A DNA stretch of 35,930 nucleotides from Streptomyces roseochromogenus subsp. oscitans DS 12.976 (GTDB lineage Bacteria; Actinomycetota; Actinomycetes; Streptomycetales; Streptomycetaceae). The notes under the pieces are model-generated. The model saw only the letters and a program-made list of their open reading frames with translations. It did no database searches and was not told the origin of the DNA. Both the position numbers and the translations under genes were made by a program. Each line of letters begins with the position of its first letter. Positions within the stretch are counted from its first letter, which is position 1. Location: positions 7,547,479 through 7,583,408 of the forward strand of contig NZ_CM002285.1 in assembly GCF_000497445.1 (NCBI RefSeq), read 5' to 3'. Below, one piece after another: positions 1 through 7,795 of the stretch.

Positions 1-1233
1 GTACGGCGCTCCCGGGGCCGGGGCCGGCCGGATCCCGTCCGTCAGCCAGTGCGCGGTCCGGGCCAGCGCCAGCCGCACGAACCGGCCGCCCCCGTCGTAC
101 GACTGCTCGGTCAGCGCCCGCAGGACGGCCGCGGCGAGCAGATAGCCGGTGCCGTGGTCCAGTGCCTGCGCGGGCAGCGCGCCCGGCTGCTCGGCCGAGC
201 CCTCGGTGGCGGCGATGCCGGTCGCGACCTGCACCAGGCTGTCGAAGCCGCGTCGCGCGCCCCAGGGGCCGTACGCGCCCCACGCCGAGACCTGCGCCAC
301 GACCAGCCCGGGCCGGCGCGCGAACAGCGCCTTCGGGGAGAGCCCGAACCGGTCGAGGGCGCTCGGCCGGTAGCCCGTGACGACGACGTCGGCCGAGGCC
401 AGCAACTCCTCGAAGGTGCCGGGACCGGCGCCCAGATCGAGCGTGGCGGACCGCTTCCCGAAACCCGTGTCGGCGTGCAGGTCCGGGAGTTCGGGCAGCC
501 AGGGGGCGTCCACGCGGAGCACGTCCGCGCCCAGCAGGGCGAGGGCGCGGGTGGCGACCGGGCCGGCGAGCACCCGGGTCAGGTCCAGCACGCGCAGCCC
601 GGCGGCGGGCAGCAGGGGAGCGGTGGCCGGGTCCAGTGGCGCAAGCACGCGCGTGGGTGCCGTGGTCGGCCGCTCGCGCTCGATCAGCGGCCGTGCGGCC
701 ACCTCGGCGGCCTGTTCGTGCGCCTGCCACTGTGCGGGGGTGCGCAGGGCCGCCGCGAGGCCGCCGGCGCCGTAGACGGACTCCTCGACCTCCCCCGCGG
801 GGCGCTCGGCGAGCCGGGCGGCCACCGTGTCCGCCGTGGCGTCCGCCGGCAGGTCCAGCGCGCCGAGCAACCGGGCCCGGTGGTGCGGGTAGTTGGCGTG
901 GGTGCGGACCCAGCCGTCGGCGGTCCGCCAGAACCGCGACATCGGCGCGAAGGCGACCGGCGCCCGTCCGTCGACCAGCAGCTGCCGTTCGCTGAGGAAG
1001 GCGGCCGCCACGGCGCCGTCGTCGACCCGCGCTTCGGGCACCTCGGCGAGTCCGGCCCGGCGGGCCGCCAGCTCCGTGGCGGCCAGCGCGCACGCGCCGA
1101 CGCACGCGCGCGCCAGCTCCCGCACGGGAAGCCGGGCGGGAAGAGCGCCGGGGCGCTCGACCGTCGTCACCCGGGAGACGAGGGCGGGATCGCCGCCCAG
1201 TGCAGTCCATGCCGACTCGATGTCTATTGCCAT
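1..1233 (-). CDS. Class III CoA-transferase (CaiB/BaiF family), partial
   Basis: Open frame of 411 codons with no stop before the window edge, so the C-terminus is missing. Class III CoA-transferases move CoA between carboxylic acids through an aspartyl-CoA thioester in the cytoplasm. Family motifs seen: KRSATLDLG, VVVTGYRPSALDRFG, and QALDHGTGYLLAAA, whose Asp aligns with the catalytic Asp of formyl-CoA transferase. The first half (WRTADGWVRTHANYPHHRARLLGAL, then RTPAQWQAHEQA) resembles what is normally the C-terminal part of CaiB proteins, so the halves look swapped. The ATG at 1233 begins MAIDIESAW. It has no Shine-Dalgarno sequence and lies 5 bases from a perfect 19-bp inverted repeat, so the mRNA may be leaderless. 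The substrate cannot be told. Confidence 0.85.
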   Translation of the reverse strand, partial: MAIDIESAWTALGGDPALVSRVTTVERPGALPARLPVRELARACVGACALAATELAARRAGLAEVPEARVDDGAVAAAFLSERQLLVDGRAPVAFAPMSRFWRTADGWVRTHANYPHHRARLLGALDLPADATADTVAARLAERPAGEVEESVYGAGGLAAALRTPAQWQAHEQAAEVAARPLIERERPTTAPTRVLAPLDPATAPLLPAAGLRVLDLTRVLAGPVATRALALLGADVLRVDAPWLPELPDLHADTGFGKRSATLDLGAGPGTFEELLASADVVVTGYRPSALDRFGLSPKALFARRPGLVVAQVSAWGAYGPWGARRGFDSLVQVATGIAATEGSAEQPGALPAQALDHGTGYLLAAAVLRALTEQSYDGGGRFVRLALARTAHWLTDGIRPAPAPGAPY

Positions 1234-1238
1234 GACTA

Positions 1239-1289
1239 CACTATGCAGTATTGATTGATCAATGTTGATTCAATCAATACTGCATAGTG
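1239..1289. promoter_or_regulatory. Long perfect inverted repeat, probable operator/promoter
   Basis: Arms 1239-1257 (CACTATGCAGTATTGATTG) and 1271-1289 are perfect reverse complements over 19 bp, separated by 13 bases. A second palindrome, ATTGATCAAT (1254-1263), is nested inside. The element is AT-rich in a GC-rich genome and sits immediately before the CoA-transferase start. On the minus strand it contains TTGAAT, 17 bases, TACTGC, and also a TAGTGT hexamer, so it may hold both the promoter and the binding site of a dimeric repressor. No regulator gene for it is visible in the window. Confidence 0.7.
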
Positions 1290-1326
1290 CACCGCAGTGT
1301 ACGTGGTGGAGTGGACCGGGCAGGCC

Positions 1327-2859
1327 CTACTTGGTCACCGCGGCCAGCGCGTCGACCACACCGAAGCCGTAGAAGCCGTTGACGCGCTCGCCGCCGACGC
1401 AGGTCGCGTCCACAACCCCGTCCCCGTCGCCGTCATAGGGGCCGCTCGGGCAGCCCGGGTTGTCCGCCTCGGCCTTCAGCAGTGCCTGCAACTGGGCCGG
1501 AGTGGCGTGCGGATGCGCCGACTTCAGCAGCGCGGCGACCGCGGCCACGTGCGGGGAGGCCATCGAGGTGCCCTGGAGGAAGCCGTACTGGCCGTTCGGC
1601 AGCGTCGACAGGATGCGGCCGTTCTTCGACGGGGTGTCCGGGATCTGGTACTTGTCGCCGCCCGGAGCCGCCACGTCGATCACGCCCAGGCCGTAGCTGG
1701 AGTAGTACGACTTGGCGCCCTTCACGCCCACCGCGCTCACGGTCACCACGCCGGGCAGCTGGGTCGGCACATCGAAGCACTCGTGCGGATCGACCGTGCG
1801 GGTCGTGGCGGTCGAGTCGTCGGGGCTGGAGCTGTCCGTGATCGCGTCCGCGGCCAGGTCGTGGTTGGAGTTGCCGGCCGAGGCCACATTGAGCGTGCCC
1901 TTGCGCTGTGCATACAGCTGTGCTCTGTTGACCGCATCAACGATGGCGCGTTGATCGGGGTCGTCCATGCAGTTGTACATCCATGGATCAACGTAGTAGC
2001 TGTTGTTGGTTATTTGGATACCGTGGTCGGCGGCGAACACGAAGGCGCAGACCACACTCTCCGGATAGAACAGCGATCTCGCGTCCGGCTGGGCCACCGT
2101 GATGCTCGCGACTTTCACGCCGGGTGCCACACCGGCCACGCCTATGCCGTTGCGGGCCGCGGCTATCTCACCGGCCACATGGGTGCCGTGGTAGTGGCCG
2201 GCGTCCACCGGGCGCCAGGCGCCGTACGTCGTGTCCGCCTTGCCGCTCACGCAGTTCGCCGACTGGGCGGCGGAGAAGTTCGGGGCGATGTCCGGGTGGG
2301 TGTCGTCGACGCCGGTGTCGATGACGCCGACGGTCACGTCTCTGCTGCCCGGGTTGATCCGCGCGGCCTGGTCGGCGCCGATCGCTCGCAGGTCCCACTG
2401 GTCCGCCTCGTACGGCTCCTCGCCCGGCGTCGCGTTGGCGGCGAGCTTCGCGGCCTGCGCCTTCGACAGGACCTGCACCGCGCCCTCGTCGGTCGTCCCC
2501 GCGGCGCTCAGCGGCGCGGTGCGCGTGGCGCCCGCCGAGTCCACCCCGCTCACCGCGCGCATCCGCGCGGCGAAGTCCGGGTTCGCGGAGTGGGCGACGA
2601 TGACGCCGATCGTGTCGTAACTGGCCACGACGGAACCGCCGTTGCGGAGGATCTCGCGCTGCACGGACTCGATCGTGCGGTGATCCGTACGGGTGTTGAC
2701 CACGTATGCGAGGTGTGGTCCGTCGTCGGTCGTCCGCACCGCCGGGGCCGCGGCGGGGGCCGCCGAGGCCGCCGCCGGCAGGAAACCGAGCGAGGCGGTC
2801 AGTGACAGGACGACGGGCACGGTGAGCGCGAGCCGGCGTCTGGAGCGCAGATGGGCCAT
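1327..2859 (-). CDS. Secreted S8 (subtilisin-like) serine protease
   Basis: 510 residues. A Sec signal peptide (RSRRR, hydrophobic stretch about 10-30, ASAAPAA) is followed by an I9-like propeptide at about 50-110 and the S8 catalytic domain at about 170-445. The triad is visible: Asp181 in VIDTG, His224 in HGTHVAG and Ser432 in GTSMASP, with oxyanion Asn330 in ASAGN. A short tail with Cys470 and Cys487 follows. It should be an active extracellular endopeptidase made as a zymogen. The ATG at 2859 has GGAG about 7 bases upstream. From memory it matches the SCO1824-type subtilisin-like proteases of Streptomyces. The stretch coding for about residues 275-325 is poorer in GC and uses rare ATA and AGA codons, unlike the rest of the gene. 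Confidence 0.93.
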   Translation of the reverse strand: MAHLRSRRRLALTVPVVLSLTASLGFLPAAASAAPAAAPAVRTTDDGPHLAYVVNTRTDHRTIESVQREILRNGGSVVASYDTIGVIVAHSANPDFAARMRAVSGVDSAGATRTAPLSAAGTTDEGAVQVLSKAQAAKLAANATPGEEPYEADQWDLRAIGADQAARINPGSRDVTVGVIDTGVDDTHPDIAPNFSAAQSANCVSGKADTTYGAWRPVDAGHYHGTHVAGEIAAARNGIGVAGVAPGVKVASITVAQPDARSLFYPESVVCAFVFAADHGIQITNNSYYVDPWMYNCMDDPDQRAIVDAVNRAQLYAQRKGTLNVASAGNSNHDLAADAITDSSSPDDSTATTRTVDPHECFDVPTQLPGVVTVSAVGVKGAKSYYSSYGLGVIDVAAPGGDKYQIPDTPSKNGRILSTLPNGQYGFLQGTSMASPHVAAVAALLKSAHPHATPAQLQALLKAEADNPGCPSGPYDGDGDGVVDATCVGGERVNGFYGFGVVDALAAVTK

Positions 2860-3118
2860 GGGATCTCCACTTCATCCGGATACGAAACAGCCCGAGACAC
2901 GGTGACGTTCGGGCAGGTACATGACGAGTGGTGCAGGCAGAAGCTATCCCCACGGCTCGTCGGACAGCAATGTCTTGGCAATGGCTTGCTCAGACCGCTT
3001 GCGAAAGAACTCATAGGACTTGAACCGGTCCTCGCGTGGCGCCGTGGACCTTGGGCAGGGAGCCCGAGCACGATCGATCCCCCCGTTCGTCATTGCATCC
3101 GCAACGCGAGGAGACTCC

Positions 3119-3475
3119 GTGGCCACCGAGACACCGCCCCCCGCCACACCGGGGACCACCCATCCCTCCACCGAGGAGTTCGCCGAGGTGCAGCAGAGCG
3201 CGGAGTTCGGCGAACTGCGCCGCGCCCACCGCTCCTTCGCCTTTCCGCTGACCATCGCCTTCATCTCCTGGTACCTGCTCTACGTGCTGCTCTCCAACTA
3301 CGCGGACGGCTTCATGGGCACAAAGGTCGCCGGCAACATCAATGTCGCCTTCGTCCTGGGTCTCGCCCAGTTCCTCACCACATTCCTCATCGCCTGGTGG
3401 TACGCCCGGCACGCCGCCGCCAAGCTCGATCCCCAGGCCGAGGCCATCAAGTCCCGGATGGAGGGCGGCGCATGA
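3119..3475 (+). CDS. DUF485 family membrane protein, partner of the symporter
   Basis: 118 residues, starting at a GTG with AGGAG 5 bases upstream. The N-terminus is hydrophilic and Pro/Thr-rich (1-30), followed by RAHRSFAFPLTIAFISWYLL and two membrane helices (about 42-62 and 77-97), the DUF485 (YjcH) layout. It overlaps the next gene by 4 bases (ATGA), so the two are translationally coupled. DUF485 genes regularly precede ActP-type sodium/solute symporters; the protein is presumed to be an accessory subunit, but its molecular role is not established. Confidence 0.9.
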   Translation: MATETPPPATPGTTHPSTEEFAEVQQSAEFGELRRAHRSFAFPLTIAFISWYLLYVLLSNYADGFMGTKVAGNINVAFVLGLAQFLTTFLIAWWYARHAAAKLDPQAEAIKSRMEGGA

Positions 3476-5097
3476 GCCCGGCACCGCACACATTGCTGGC
3501 CGCCGGCGAGGCGACCCAGCACCGGCCGCTGATCATCACCCTGTTCGCGGTGTTCGTCGCCGCGACCCTCGTCATCACCGTCTGGGCGGGCCGCCAGACC
3601 AAGGACGCCGCCGACTTCTACGCCGGCGGACGGCAGTTCACCGGATTCCAGAACGGCCTCGCCGTCTCCGGCGACTACATGTCCGCCGCCTCCTTCCTCG
3701 GCATCGCCGGCGCCATCGCCCTCTTCGGCTACGACGGCTTCCTGTACTCCATCGGCTTCCTCGTCGCCTGGCTCGTCGCCCTGCTCCTGGTGGCCGAGCC
3801 GCTGCGCAACTCCGGCCGCTACACCATGGGCGACGTACTGGCGTACCGGATGCGCCAGCGCCCCGTCCGCACGGCGGCGGGCACGTCCACCATCGTGGTC
3901 TCGATCTTCTACCTGCTCGCGCAGATGGCCGGCGCCGGTGTCCTCGTCTCGCTCCTGCTCGGCATCACCAGCGACGCCGGCAAGATCGGCATCGTCGCCC
4001 TGGTCGGCGTCCTGATGATCGTGTACGTCACCATCGGCGGCATGAAGGGCACCACCTGGGTCCAGATGGTCAAGGCGGTGCTGCTGATCCTGGGCGCCCT
4101 GCTGCTGACCTTCCTGGTCCTGCTGAAGTTCCACTTCAACATCTCCGACCTGCTCGGCAAGGCCGCCGACAACAGCGGCAAGGGTTCGGCCTTCCTGGAG
4201 CCCGGCCTGAAGTACGGCGCCACCGGCACCACCAAGCTGGACTTCCTCTCGCTCGGCATCGCCCTGGTCCTCGGCACCGCGGGTCTGCCGCACATCCTGA
4301 TTCGCTTCTACACCGTGCCCACCGCGAAGGCCGCGCGTAAGTCGGTCATCTGGGCGATCGGCCTGATCGGCGCCTTCTACCTGATGACCCTCGCCCTCGG
4401 CTTCGGCGCGGCGGCCCTCATCAAGCCGGACGAGATCATCACCTCCAACAAGGCGGGCAACACCGCCGCCCCGCTCCTCGCGCTGCACCTCGGCGGCGTC
4501 GACTCCAGCTGGGGCGCCGTCCTGCTCGCCAGCATCTCCGCGGTCGCCTTCGCCACGATCCTCGCGGTCGTCGCGGGCCTGACCCTGGCCTCGTCGTCCT
4601 CCTTCGCTCACGACATCTACGCCAACGTCATCAAGAGGGGGCAGGCCACCGAGAAGCAGGAGATCGGCGCGGCCCGCTGGGCGACCGTCGGCATCGGCGC
4701 GGTCTCGATCGTGCTCGGCGCTCTGGCCCGCGACCTGAACGTGGCCGGCCTGGTCGCCCTCGCCTTCGCGGTCGCCGCCTCCGCCAACCTGCCGACCATC
4801 CTCTACAGCCTGTTCTGGAAACGGTTCACCACCTCGGGCGCCCTGTGGTCGATCTACGGCGGCCTGGTCACCGCGGTCGGCCTGGTGCTGTTCTCACCGG
4901 TGGTCTCCGGCAGCCCGGCCTCGATGTTCCCCGGCGTCGACTTCCACTGGTTCCCGCTGGAGAACCCCGGCATCATCTCCATCCCCGTCGGCTTCCTGCT
5001 CGGCGCCGTGGGCACCCTGCTGTCGAAAGAGGCCCCGGACGCCGGCAAGTACGCCGAACTGGAGGTGCGGTCCCTGACCGGCACCGGGGCACACTGA
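3472..5097 (+). CDS. actP: Sodium:solute (acetate-type) symporter, SSS family
   Basis: 541 residues with about 13 predicted membrane helices. ActP-like features: ADFYAGGRQFTGFQNGLAVSGDYMSAASFLGIAG near the N-terminus, GLPHILIRFYTVPTAKAARKS in the middle, and FAHDIYANVIKRG in the C-terminal half. Members carry acetate, pyruvate or other short monocarboxylates into the cell with a cation. The start at 3472 lies inside the stop of the DUF485 gene, and the pair forms one operon ending at the hairpin 5110-5149. The exact substrate is inferred from the family, not shown by the sequence. Confidence 0.88.
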   Translation: MSPAPHTLLAAGEATQHRPLIITLFAVFVAATLVITVWAGRQTKDAADFYAGGRQFTGFQNGLAVSGDYMSAASFLGIAGAIALFGYDGFLYSIGFLVAWLVALLLVAEPLRNSGRYTMGDVLAYRMRQRPVRTAAGTSTIVVSIFYLLAQMAGAGVLVSLLLGITSDAGKIGIVALVGVLMIVYVTIGGMKGTTWVQMVKAVLLILGALLLTFLVLLKFHFNISDLLGKAADNSGKGSAFLEPGLKYGATGTTKLDFLSLGIALVLGTAGLPHILIRFYTVPTAKAARKSVIWAIGLIGAFYLMTLALGFGAAALIKPDEIITSNKAGNTAAPLLALHLGGVDSSWGAVLLASISAVAFATILAVVAGLTLASSSSFAHDIYANVIKRGQATEKQEIGAARWATVGIGAVSIVLGALARDLNVAGLVALAFAVAASANLPTILYSLFWKRFTTSGALWSIYGGLVTAVGLVLFSPVVSGSPASMFPGVDFHWFPLENPGIISIPVGFLLGAVGTLLSKEAPDAGKYAELEVRSLTGTGAH

Positions 5098-5109
5098 CAT
5101 TCGTACGAC

Positions 5110-5149
5110 GGCCGCGTCGCCCGGGACTGTAGAGTCCTACGACGCGGCC
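5110..5149 (+). terminator. Terminator hairpin after the symporter operon
   Basis: Arms GGCCGCGTCG (5110-5119) and CGACGCGGCC (5140-5149) pair perfectly. The 20-base loop can form a second small stem (GGACT/AGTCC). It lies 12 bases after the symporter stop and has no U-tract, as is common for terminators in Streptomyces. Confidence 0.7.
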
Positions 5150-5252
5150 CTCTCGTACCTCGTCTGATCGGGCCGCTGTCGATGTCAGTGGTGTCACGTA
5201 GGCTCGCCAGTGACGGGAAACAATGGTTCCGGGATCAAGGGAGGGGGCCCAC

Positions 5253-6242
5253 GTGCTCATCGACACCTACGGCCGAGTGGCCACCGACCTGAGGGTCTCG
5301 CTGACCGACCGCTGCAATCTGCGCTGCACGTACTGCATGCCCGAGGAGGGCCTGCAGTGGCTGGCCAAGCCCGACCTGCTCACGGACGACGAGATCGTCC
5401 GCCTCATCGACATCGCCGTGCGCATGCTCGGCATCGAGGAGGTCCGCTTCACCGGCGGCGAGCCCCTGCTGCGCCCGGGCCTGGTCGGCATCGTCGAGCG
5501 CGTCGCAGCCCTCGCCCCGCGCCCCCAGATGTCCCTCACCACCAACGGCATCGGCCTGAAGCGCACCGCGACCGCCCTGAAGGCCGCCGGCCTGGACCGG
5601 GTCAACGTCTCGCTGGACACCCTCCGCCCCGAGGTCTTCAAGGCCCTGACCCGCCGCGACCGGCACAAGGACGTCATCGAGGGCCTGGAAGCCGCCCACG
5701 CGGCCGGCCTCACCCCTGTAAAGATCAACACGGTCCTGATGCCGAGCCTGAACGAGGACGAGGCACCCGACCTGCTGTCCTGGGCCATGGAGCGGGGTTA
5801 CGAACTGCGGTTCATCGAGCAGATGCCCCTGGACGCCCAGCACGGCTGGAAGCGCGAGGGCATGGTCACCGCAGGGGACATCCTCGCCTCCCTGCGCACC
5901 CGCTTCGACCTCACCCCCGAAGACGCCGACGCACGCGGCTCGGCACCGGCGGAGCGCTGGCTGGTGAACGGCGGCCCGCACCGGGTCGGCGTCATCGCCT
6001 CGGTCACCCGCCCGTTCTGCGCGGCCTGCGACCGCACCCGCCTGACAGCCGACGGCCAGATACGCACCTGCCTGTTCGCCACGGAGGAGACGGACCTGCG
6101 CGCCGCCCTGCGCAACGGCGCCCCTGACGAGGAGATCGCGCGGATCTGGAAGCTGGCGATGTGGGGGAAGAAGGCAGGGGCGGGGCTGGACGACCCGTCG
6201 TTCGTGCAGCCGGACCGACCGATGTCTGCCATTGGCGGCTGA
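5253..6242 (+). CDS. moaA: GTP 3',8-cyclase MoaA (molybdenum cofactor)
   Basis: 329 residues. A radical-SAM enzyme that converts GTP to 3',8-cyclo-7,8-dihydro-GTP, the first step of molybdopterin synthesis. The SAM cluster motif is Cys21-x3-Cys25-x2-Cys28 in DRCNLRCTYC. FTGGEPLLRPGL follows. The second, C-terminal iron-sulfur site is FCAACDRTRLTADGQIRTCLF. The protein ends in the conserved Gly-Gly tail. The GTG at 5253 is chosen because GGAGGGGG lies 5-12 bases before it; an in-frame ATG at 5223 has no such site. No other moa gene is in the window, and the next gene downstream converges. Confidence 0.97.
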   Translation: MLIDTYGRVATDLRVSLTDRCNLRCTYCMPEEGLQWLAKPDLLTDDEIVRLIDIAVRMLGIEEVRFTGGEPLLRPGLVGIVERVAALAPRPQMSLTTNGIGLKRTATALKAAGLDRVNVSLDTLRPEVFKALTRRDRHKDVIEGLEAAHAAGLTPVKINTVLMPSLNEDEAPDLLSWAMERGYELRFIEQMPLDAQHGWKREGMVTAGDILASLRTRFDLTPEDADARGSAPAERWLVNGGPHRVGVIASVTRPFCAACDRTRLTADGQIRTCLFATEETDLRAALRNGAPDEEIARIWKLAMWGKKAGAGLDDPSFVQPDRPMSAIGG

Positions 6243-6253
6243 GCAGCCGGCTC

Positions 6254-6297
6254 AAGGGGCGCGGGGAACCGCGCGGCCGGCTCACGACGGCCCGCAG
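6254..6297. repeat. Interspersed intergenic hairpin repeat, copy 1
   Basis: Begins AAGGGGCGCGGGGAACCGCG and ends CCCGCAG. The core is a perfect hairpin GCGCGG-GGAA-CCGCGC (6259-6274) with a GNRA-type loop. It lies between the convergent ends of moaA and the 72-residue gene. Related copies occur at 7698-7787 and 32682-32725. The motif resembles a dispersed intergenic repeat I recall from Streptomyces chromosomes. It probably acts as a two-way terminator. Confidence 0.7.
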
Positions 6298-6310
6298 TGA
6301 GGGGGATACC

Positions 6311-6529
6311 TCAGCCGCCCCCTTCCTCCTCCCACTCCTTCAACAACACAACATCCTTGAGGAACCCCCGCACTCCGAGGAACTGCGAAAGATGCTCGCG
6401 GTGTTCCTCGCAGGCGAGCCATGTCTTGCGCCGCTCCGGCGTATGGATCTTCGGGTTGTTCCACGCCAGCACCCACACGGCAGCGGCACGGCAGCCCTTG
6501 GCGGAGCAGATCGGGGTCTCGTCACTCAC
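6311..6529 (-). CDS. Small conserved Cys/His protein, function unknown
   Basis: 72 residues from a GTG start. Cys8 and Cys13 (CSAKGC) and Cys40-x2-His43-x2-His46 (CEEHREH) could form a zinc site; two Trp-rich segments lie between (AVWVLAWNNP, RRKTWLAC). I recall near-identical Streptomyces proteins labelled 'acetone carboxylase'; the length and sequence give no support for that name. No good Shine-Dalgarno sequence precedes the GTG. It is convergent with moaA and separated from it by a repeat hairpin. Treat as an unknown, possibly zinc-binding protein. Confidence 0.75.
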   Translation of the reverse strand: MSDETPICSAKGCRAAAVWVLAWNNPKIHTPERRKTWLACEEHREHLSQFLGVRGFLKDVVLLKEWEEEGGG

Positions 6530-6563
6530 AGGTTCGTCTCGCAGAAAGAGGCCCGGACAAGGC

Positions 6564-6599
6564 GACGCCGAGCAGCCACGGGGGGAGCTGCCCGGCGTC
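6564..6599. repeat. Near-perfect inverted repeat
   Basis: Arms GACGCCGAGCAGC (6564-6576) and GCTGCCCGGCGTC (6587-6599) pair over 13 positions with one mismatch. The element lies upstream of the 72-residue gene and downstream of the DUF3099 gene, both on the minus strand. It may end the DUF3099 transcript or act in the leader of the small gene. The rest of 6530-6745 holds only an AT-rich patch at 6680-6710 with a repeated GAGCTT, possibly a promoter. Confidence 0.5.
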
Positions 6600-6745
6600 G
6601 GTCCGTCGCTCCGACGGGGGATGCGGAGCGCGTACGCAGTATGTCACGGGTACCCCGCCGCCCGGCACTGGAACTACACGATTGATCTGAGCTTTTCTTG
6701 AGCTTGACGGGAGGTCGCGTTCCGCCTCCGCCCCGCCCGCCACCG

Positions 6746-7138
6746 TCACGCGGGGTCGGGCCGCTCACCACGCGCCCCCGTCGGATGAGCTGCCGCGTCC
6801 TCCGGAACGGATTCCGCCTGTGCCTCCTCCGCCCGCGTCGATGTGATCATCGGCCGGGTCGGCGCGGCGATGAACGTCGAGGGAAGCGACGGGGGCCGCT
6901 CCCGGCCCGCGTTCGCGATCACCACGGCGACATAGGGGAGCAGCGCACCGGCCACGAGGGCGACGAAGGCGACGTACCGTTCGACGTTCCACAGCGTGAC
7001 AGCGAGGATCACCGACGCCGTGCGGATCGTCATCGAGATGACGTACCGTCGCTGCCGGCCCCGTACGTCCTCCGCGAGTCCCGTCCGGGCTCCGGTGATC
7101 CGGAACACCTGGGCGCCGCCACCGTGCTGTTTCCGCAT
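6746..7138 (-). CDS. DUF3099 family membrane protein
   Basis: 130 residues. The N-terminal segment AQVFRITGARTGLAEDVRGRQRRYVISM is characteristic of DUF3099. Two membrane helices follow (about 37-55 and 60-78), then a long hydrophilic Pro/Glu-rich tail. The function is unknown; the family is actinobacterial. The ATG at 7138 has a GGTGGAA stretch upstream; the frame stays open further upstream to 7342, but that extension is Arg-rich and looks non-coding. The gene is divergent from the GlsB-type gene at 7383. Confidence 0.8.
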   Translation of the reverse strand: MRKQHGGGAQVFRITGARTGLAEDVRGRQRRYVISMTIRTASVILAVTLWNVERYVAFVALVAGALLPYVAVVIANAGRERPPSLPSTFIAAPTRPMITSTRAEEAQAESVPEDAAAHPTGARGERPDPA

Positions 7139-7382
7139 CACATTCCACCATCCGCCCGCATCGGACTCTCCCCGGCCCGCACCGTCGTCCCACGGCCGGC
7201 GGGGAACCGGTCGGGACATCTCCCACGTTACGCCGCGTGTCCGCCGCCTACGAGACCGGGTCGCCCGCTGCCTGCGGTAACGCCTTCGGCGCTGCCGCGC
7301 ACGGGGACCCCGACATGCGCCGTACGACCCACCGACCCACACTGGCCGTAATGCTCACGTCGAGCCGTACGAGGAGGCAGCC

Positions 7383-7670
7383 ATGGGCTGGTTGTGGGCG
7401 ATCATCGTGGGATTCGTGCTGGGCGTCATCGCCAAGGCGGTCATCCCCGGCAAGCAGCACAGCCCACTGTGGCTGACCACCATCTGCGGCATGCTGGGCG
7501 CCATCGCCGGCAACGCGGTCGCCCGCGCCGTAGGAGTCGCGGCGACCCGTGGCATCGACTGGACCCGGCACATCTTCCAGCTGGTGGCCGCGATCATCAT
7601 CGTCGCAGCCGTGGACGCCCTGTACATGGCGACGCTGGGCAAGAGGAAGCAGCAGCGGGTCGGGGCTTGA
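7383..7670 (+). CDS. GlsB/YeaQ/YmgE-type membrane protein
   Basis: 95 residues with three hydrophobic segments: MGWLWAIIVGFVLGVIAKAVIPG, a central Gly/Ala-rich helix (LWLTTICGMLGAIAGNAVA) and a third helix (QLVAAIIIVAAVDALYMATL). The small size, glycine-rich helices and VIAKAVIPGKQ motif fit the transglycosylase-associated/GlsB family, linked to envelope stress in other bacteria. The start has a strong GAGGAGG 7 bases upstream. The gene stands alone and converges on tyrS. The role here is inferred from the family only. Confidence 0.85.
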   Translation: MGWLWAIIVGFVLGVIAKAVIPGKQHSPLWLTTICGMLGAIAGNAVARAVGVAATRGIDWTRHIFQLVAAIIIVAAVDALYMATLGKRKQQRVGA

Positions 7671-7697
7671 AAACGCCCTGAAGGAAAGCGCACCGAC

Positions 7698-7787
7698 AGG
7701 GGCGCGGGGCTGCATCGACATACGGCTCCGCCGCGTGGGCGCGAGCAACCACGACGAAGCTGCGCCTCCGCAGACGACCCGCGCCCT
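7698..7787. repeat. Interspersed intergenic hairpin repeat, copy 2 (long form)
   Basis: Starts AGGGGCGCGGGGC. The outer arms GGGCGCGGG (7700-7708) and CCCGCGCCC (7778-7786) pair perfectly over 9 bp. Inside is a small CGGC-TCC-GCCG hairpin, then ACGACGAAGC and CCGCAG as in the other copies. It fills the gap between the convergent GlsB-type gene and tyrS and probably serves as a bidirectional terminator. Confidence 0.7.
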
Positions 7788-7795
7788 CTACGGCG

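Noticed and set aside
49..1254. A 401-codon open frame on the plus strand
   Set aside because: It is antisense to the CoA-transferase, whose motifs are clear on the minus strand.
6522..6771. Short overlapping frames between the 72-residue gene and DUF3099
   Set aside because: They lack a good ribosome binding site and family similarity, and they cross a strong inverted repeat.
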